64,000 bases of DNA from Synanceia verrucosa. Lineage: Eukaryota; Chordata; Actinopteri; Perciformes; Synanceiidae. Within the stretch, counting starts at the first letter, position 1; the number at the start of each line of letters is the position of its first letter. Of this stretch, positions 59,398 to 64,000 are shown piece after piece. The stretch spans positions 24,211,565 to 24,275,564 of the forward strand of contig CM056559.1 in assembly GCA_029721515.1 (NCBI GenBank). Direction: 5' to 3'. The notes beneath the pieces are model-generated. The model did not search any database and was not told the origin of the DNA. It saw nothing but the letters and a program-made list of their open reading frames with translations. The position numbers and the translations under genes are program-made.

Positions 59398-60022
59398 GGT
59401 TCCCACACATCCTGGACAACCTGGAGAATGATTGACCAATTTTCCAGCCATGGAAAACATACAGAAAACTAGAAAAGCACTCAGAGAGCGCAGACCTCCA
59501 CTGCAGGGAGGTTATGTTTTCACTGGGGCTTGTTTGTTTGTTTGTTTGTCGGTTTGCAAAGTAACTCAAAAAGTTATGGACGGTTTTTGATGAAATTTTC
59601 TGGGTTGGTTAGAAGTGGTCTAACTTAAAACTGATTAATTTTTGGTGGTGATCGGATCCGATTCAACAGCACCACCAAAAAAAGTTAGACCACTTCTGAC
59701 CAACCCTGAAAATTTCATCAAAAACTGTCCATAACTTAAACAACAAAAAAAAAAAACATGCCCCGGTGAAAACATAACCTCCTTGGCAGAAGAAAAGGTC
59801 AAATGTTCTGGAAACAGTTAAGTTATCCTGGAAAATTATTTATTATTATTTTATCCTCCCATGTCTCATGAGAAAATGCAAACGGTTCTTTTGTCCTGTT
59901 TGCATAAATGATTGTCCAGGATAACGTAACTGTTTCCAGGGCATTTGACCTTTTTTCTCATTTTCCATGACTGGAAAATTGTTCAATCATTTTCCTGGTT
60001 TTCCAGGACGAGTGGGAACCCT
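59398..60022. repeat. Foldback element (outer) interrupted by a second foldback element
   Basis: The left arm GGTTCCCACACATCCTGG (59398) pairs with CCAGGACGAGTGGGAACC (ending 60020). The arms continue through TTTTCCAGCCATGGAAAA against TTTTCCATGACTGGAAAA, and GGTCAAATGTTCTGGAAACA against TGTTTCCAGGGCATTTGACC. The loop is near 59835-59915. The left arm is split by the inner element at about 59467-59790; removing it restores near-perfect pairing. Confidence 0.8.
59467..59790. repeat. Foldback-family repeat, copy C (inner, nested)
   Basis: Opens ACTAGAAAAGCACTCAGAGA and ends CATAACCTCCTTGGCAGAA. GGAGGTTATGTTTTCACTGG at 59507-59526 pairs with the complement at 59763-59782. AGTTATGGACGGTTTTTGAT pairs with ATCAAAAACTGTCCATAACT around 59716-59735, so the whole unit is a hairpin with only a short central loop. 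Confidence 0.8.
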
Positions 60023-60078
60023 GAAAGTGAATACAGATAAAATGAACATAGAACCAATTTGAGTCAGTGATGTTATTA

Positions 60079-60119
60079 CATGTTACAAACACACACAACA
60101 TGTTACAAACACACACAAC
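60079..60119. repeat. Two-copy 21-bp tandem repeat
   Basis: ACATGTTACAAACACACACA repeated directly with one base between units. Confidence 0.9.
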
Positions 60120-60894
60120 CTGACAGTTACAGTTTGTTAACTGCAGTTCATCTCATGTGAAAAGTAATTGAAAAATAATCCAGGACGTGGTGCAGCCCCA
60201 GCATTTCCCTGGTCACTTATAGTGAGAAAGAGGTATCATTAGCGCCACTTCACCCCCTTTGTGTTCACACTGATAACAACGTCAGCGTGCTAGTAGACCT
60301 GTCGGCTTTGTTCAGTTCATCCAGCCTGTGATGAGGTGTGTGGTTCAGGCAGCAGAGGAGAGCTTATCAGGGTGATGAGAGGGAAGAAGGAGCTGCTTGT
60401 CAGTGGCTGGCCTTCACCATGGTCTGCTTTGTGTCTTGTGTCTGGTCTTAAATACTTCTATTCCATTACCTCCCCACCACCACACACACACCTGGGTCAT
60501 AAAATATTTGAAAAAATCTTTTGTTTCGTTAACCTACCCAGGTGACAGGTGAATAGCAACCAGTTTGGATAAAACTAAAGAAAAAGGGATGATATTTCCT
60601 GTGTTAAAGAGTGGTGCACTATCCAGATAGCTGCGTAACTCCTCACAGATGTTGCACATGCATGCTACAAACAGCTTCTGCATATGTGGGTCTGATATGT
60701 GTTGACTGGATCACTCTTGATGAGAAGAAACAGTTGCTGGAGATGACTTCCCTTGAGGAGCATTTAACTGTTCTCCACACTTCATCAGCTTCACAACAAC
60801 AAAACACTTCCTGGTTCCTAACTCTCCTTACCAAGCTAACCAATCAGAAGCTGGAAGGATGAGAGGTGAGGTTTTTCAGCAGCTGGTGGCTGAT

Positions 60895-61273
60895 CATGGT
60901 CTCCTGCAGCCTGTGAGTAATTTGGGGCTTCTGTGAGATGTAGTCAGAGCATAAAGAGACGGTATACACCACAGAGATCAAAACAGGAAGTGGAGACGAT
61001 CGAGTTTAGAGAGCAAAACAGAATCTGGACAAAAAGTGGTGATTTTGGTGAAAGTGTCCTCTACTCTACCTCTGATAAAGCAAGAATGGAACAAGGTAAA
61101 AACAAACATTTTTTTCATGATGACATAGACAGTCTCTCCTTTCATTATTCAGTATTTTCAGAGACACAATACAAAATATTCTGTGGGTCTAGAAATATGA
61201 CTCAAAATGGGAAAAAAATCGCTGGAACAAGACACTTTCTGTTTTAAAAAACAGATGGCACTCAATGAGTCAA
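60895..61273 (+). mobile_element. TTAA-MITE copy 13, 5' truncated
   Basis: Similarity begins at GGTCTCCTGCAGCCTGTGAG, after the missing left terminal repeat, and runs to GGCACTCAATGAGTCAA. The body is otherwise close to copy 11. Confidence 0.88.
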
Positions 61274-64000
61274 TGAACATCACTTATAAACAATGTATTT
61301 TCTCCCTCTGCCACAAAAGGAACGTCCTTGTTTCACAAAAGGAGAAACAAATAAAGTTACAAAGCAAAAGTCTGACTTTAGAAACATAAAATGTATGACT
61401 AATTACTTGGTCAGAGGGGGGAGGAGCCAAGCAATGAGTTCAAGAAGTTGAGGCTCCAAAGAGGCTGCAGGACGAGACATGAAGACATCTTATTGGTTCT
61501 TTCCATTCGGGCAGAATGGCAGGGATTGGTCAGTTTTACAGTCCTGCAGCTGCCACAGGTCTGATTCTTTTCCTTCCTTTTTCTCAATACTAAATGCATT
61601 AACAACTCTCAGGATGGAAGGACCATTTTGCCCAGAATAACAAAAAGTGCTTCTGAAGACATTACCGTGACTACAGCTTTAAGTGTGTTACTTCCATGAT
61701 CTGGCTCAGGAGCATTGTAAGGTCTGAGACGACAGTAAAGGACAATCAGGAATTCTAGAAGGGCAAGTTTTTGCTTTGATGAAGTGGAGTTAAATAACCC
61801 CATTAGGTGTCCAGAAATACGGGTGGTGTGTTTAACACTTTTATCGAGTCGCTGTTTATGCTTGTCAAGAGCACAGTTTCTGTTCTAGTGCAGAACCCAA
61901 GGCTGACTGCAGTTTCTGGGTCAATATATAGTCAGCAGGAGAAACTGGGTCTTACACATGGAGCACATCTTGATGCCATGTGACATGAATGGTAAGTAGC
62001 ACTTTTGACGGGCGTGTTTTCAGAACATTATCTGCAGACAACGACCTGCTACTGAGCTTCCATACAGCAGCTGTCTTTTAAAGGCATGAGGGAGAACAGC
62101 TCAATGCAACAGGGGTTTAGAGGATGAGAGTTTTTTTCAGGGACGAGAGCTAAACTTGAAATTAGCCAAGCTGAGGTCACAGGAGACAAAAGCAGGTGGA
62201 GGGTCACACTGAGAGAGAATGTGAGGCTAAAGGAGCATCATCAGGCCATATAACATCTGCTCACCTCTGTTGTTGTAGTAACTGCTGCAAATTGCCATCC
62301 AGCAGAAGGACACCTCTGTCGTTCTCTACATCAAATTTAGTTAAACTTTCAAGACAGGATAAATGGTCTGAATGAACTGGGCCAGATAGGGGGTCTCTCT
62401 CTCCACCACTCAGTCTCTTAGTCCCACTCTCCATCCCTTTGTCTCTTGAACACTCATGCACAAGCAGCCATGCATCTCTGGCCCATCTTTCATCACCATG
62501 TTTCTTTGTTTGTCTGCAACTTTTCACTCCCAGTCTAATGCGTTGATTCCCATTTCCAACCGCCAGCCGTCTCCACTCACTCCTGCTCCCACTCCCACCA
62601 CTTACTGTGCAGAAATGGGGTTATTTTTAGAACTTGGCATTGATGGTTTAAGGATGCTAAGTCCATATTGTGCCGTGGATTTTCAGGGAGGAAACAGGCT
62701 GCTTCTCTTTTTGCCCCCTAACCTCCATTTCATTTCCTTCTCTGCATCTTCTCTTTCCTTCCCAAAAGCCCTCTGTGTAAAACACCCCCTTTGTTTTTCT
62801 CTCATATCCTAGCCTCAGCCTCTCTAACGCACCACTGCCGCCATGCTCTCACCTCCCTCTTCACACCTACGCAATTTCTTGTTTTCTTTCTTGTCTTCTT
62901 TCTCTCTCTTCTTAGCAGTGAGCTGTTTTTCATCCTCTACATGCAATCTGGGCCTGTCAACATTCGGACTGCACACCCACTCTGCTGTCTGTCTATGGAT
63001 AGAGGACACTTTCAGTGCAACTACCAAGCCTTACTTTATACAGCTTGTGTTTATGATGTACAGAACTCTGGTATTGTATGATTTTGTCAAATTTAGAGCA
63101 TTGTAACAAAAACCATCAGAGGTTCTTGATATAAGAAGAATACAGGTTATGTGAGTGCTGAAAAGTTCATGAAGCAAATTTATATAATTATTCAACTCAA
63201 AAGTCAAAAGAAGACATTAAAAAGATATTGGTTCAAGCACCAGCGTGCTGCCATCACACTTGTTTCACGGCTCAACTCTGCCCTCTACCACTGGATCTCT
63301 GCAATGCAGCAACATTGCATCTTAAACTATATCATTTTCAGCAGTAGCATAACACAAGCCAAAACTAAATGTCTGCTTGGCTTTGATTCCTCCTCATATT
63401 TTATGTGCATTTTATCGGTTCCTGTCACTTTGCCAAATTGAAACAAAAATCTCCAAACCCACTTCTTCTAAAACACTACCTGACATGTTGAGGCCTTCTG
63501 TCAGAGAGCGATCAGAGAGCTGGCATGGCCACCTACCGGCTTCTGTGCGTCTCACCAGCCGTCTCAAATAGCCCTCGCCATGTGTTAACACTTTACTCCC
63601 CAAATACCCATGATGACAGCGTCGCTCTGTCTCTTTAAGACCCGGCGTGGAATGCTGTGGTTTTGCCTAGGCGTTTGGGGTAGTGCCCTCACCCACACAT
63701 AAACACAACCCTAAAAGTGACTGTGACTCACAATCCTTCTCGCTGTCCCTCTTCTCTTGCCTCCTTATGCTTGTCCGCCCGTGTGAGTGTTTCTCGTGTT
63801 ATTTTGTGAGCTGTACTTTCATTCTGCTTCACTGGGAAGAAAACAATGTTGTGCCCTCATGTGGCTGGCGCTGTGTCAGAGCAACACTGTGTGTGTTTCC
63901 TGTTTCACATGTTTGTTAGTGCCACAGGTGAAAACGGAGGGAGCTGTTGTTGTCTTTGGCCTCAATAAGCCCACAAGGCAGCTCAGACTAGGAAACAGGG
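61274..64000. other. Intergenic sequence upstream of ets1, part 2
   Basis: Only unassigned sequence seen. By vertebrate synteny fli1 should lie further right and divergent, but no fli1 exon was found here; its short first exon could be missed by eye. Confidence 0.55.

Noticed and set aside
56000..64000. fli1 exons expected from synteny
   Set aside because: No frame with ETS-domain, PNT or fli1 N-terminal motifs was recognised; the gene probably starts beyond the window.

Overview
This is vertebrate, almost certainly teleost fish, nuclear DNA. It has long introns with GT/AG borders, many CA/GT, GA/CT and AT microsatellites, and dispersed short DNA-transposon derivatives. Coding sequence is only about 2-3% of the window. 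The one gene that can be supported is ets1, the ETS-family transcription factor, on the minus strand. It was identified by reading conserved ETS1 protein segments exon by exon and checking splice sites and phase at each junction.

Layout, read along the minus strand (right to left). About 55.02-55.1 kb: a possible non-coding first exon ending in a good splice donor. 53.64-53.76 kb: the start-codon exon of the long isoform, followed by a second long-isoform exon at 48.63-48.78 kb. 40.57-40.64 kb: an alternative start-codon exon for the short isoform, with its own promoter region. 29.6-21.0 kb: seven shared exons encoding the ERK-site segment, the Pointed (PNT) domain, the transactivation region, the serine-rich/autoinhibitory region and the ETS DNA-binding domain, ending at a stop at 21.03 kb. 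The spliced short form is 433 residues and the long form 485; the reading frame stays open through every junction. The 3'UTR probably runs to about 18.1 kb. It contains seed matches for miR-200b/c/429 (two), miR-155 and miR-221/222, microRNA families reported to target mammalian ETS1.

The rest is intron and intergenic DNA. The most conspicuous other structure is one family of short TTAA-bordered inverted-repeat elements (MITEs, piggyBac-like by their ends). Thirteen copies lie between 6.3 and 61.3 kb, six of them in ets1 introns. One copy is broken by a second element, and one has shrunk to 61 bp. A second repeat family forms large foldback structures at 3.4, 51.0 and 59.5 kb. The 59.5-kb copy sits inside the arm of another foldback element.

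Two promoters and two N-termini feed the same PNT and ETS domains, so the window describes one transcription-factor locus with isoform choice at the 5' end and probable microRNA control at the 3' end. The flanks (1-18 kb and 55-64 kb) show no recognisable gene. In other vertebrates fli1 lies divergently upstream of ets1, so it would be expected beyond the right end. I found no undescribed multi-gene system here; the more novel material is in the repeats and in isoform details.
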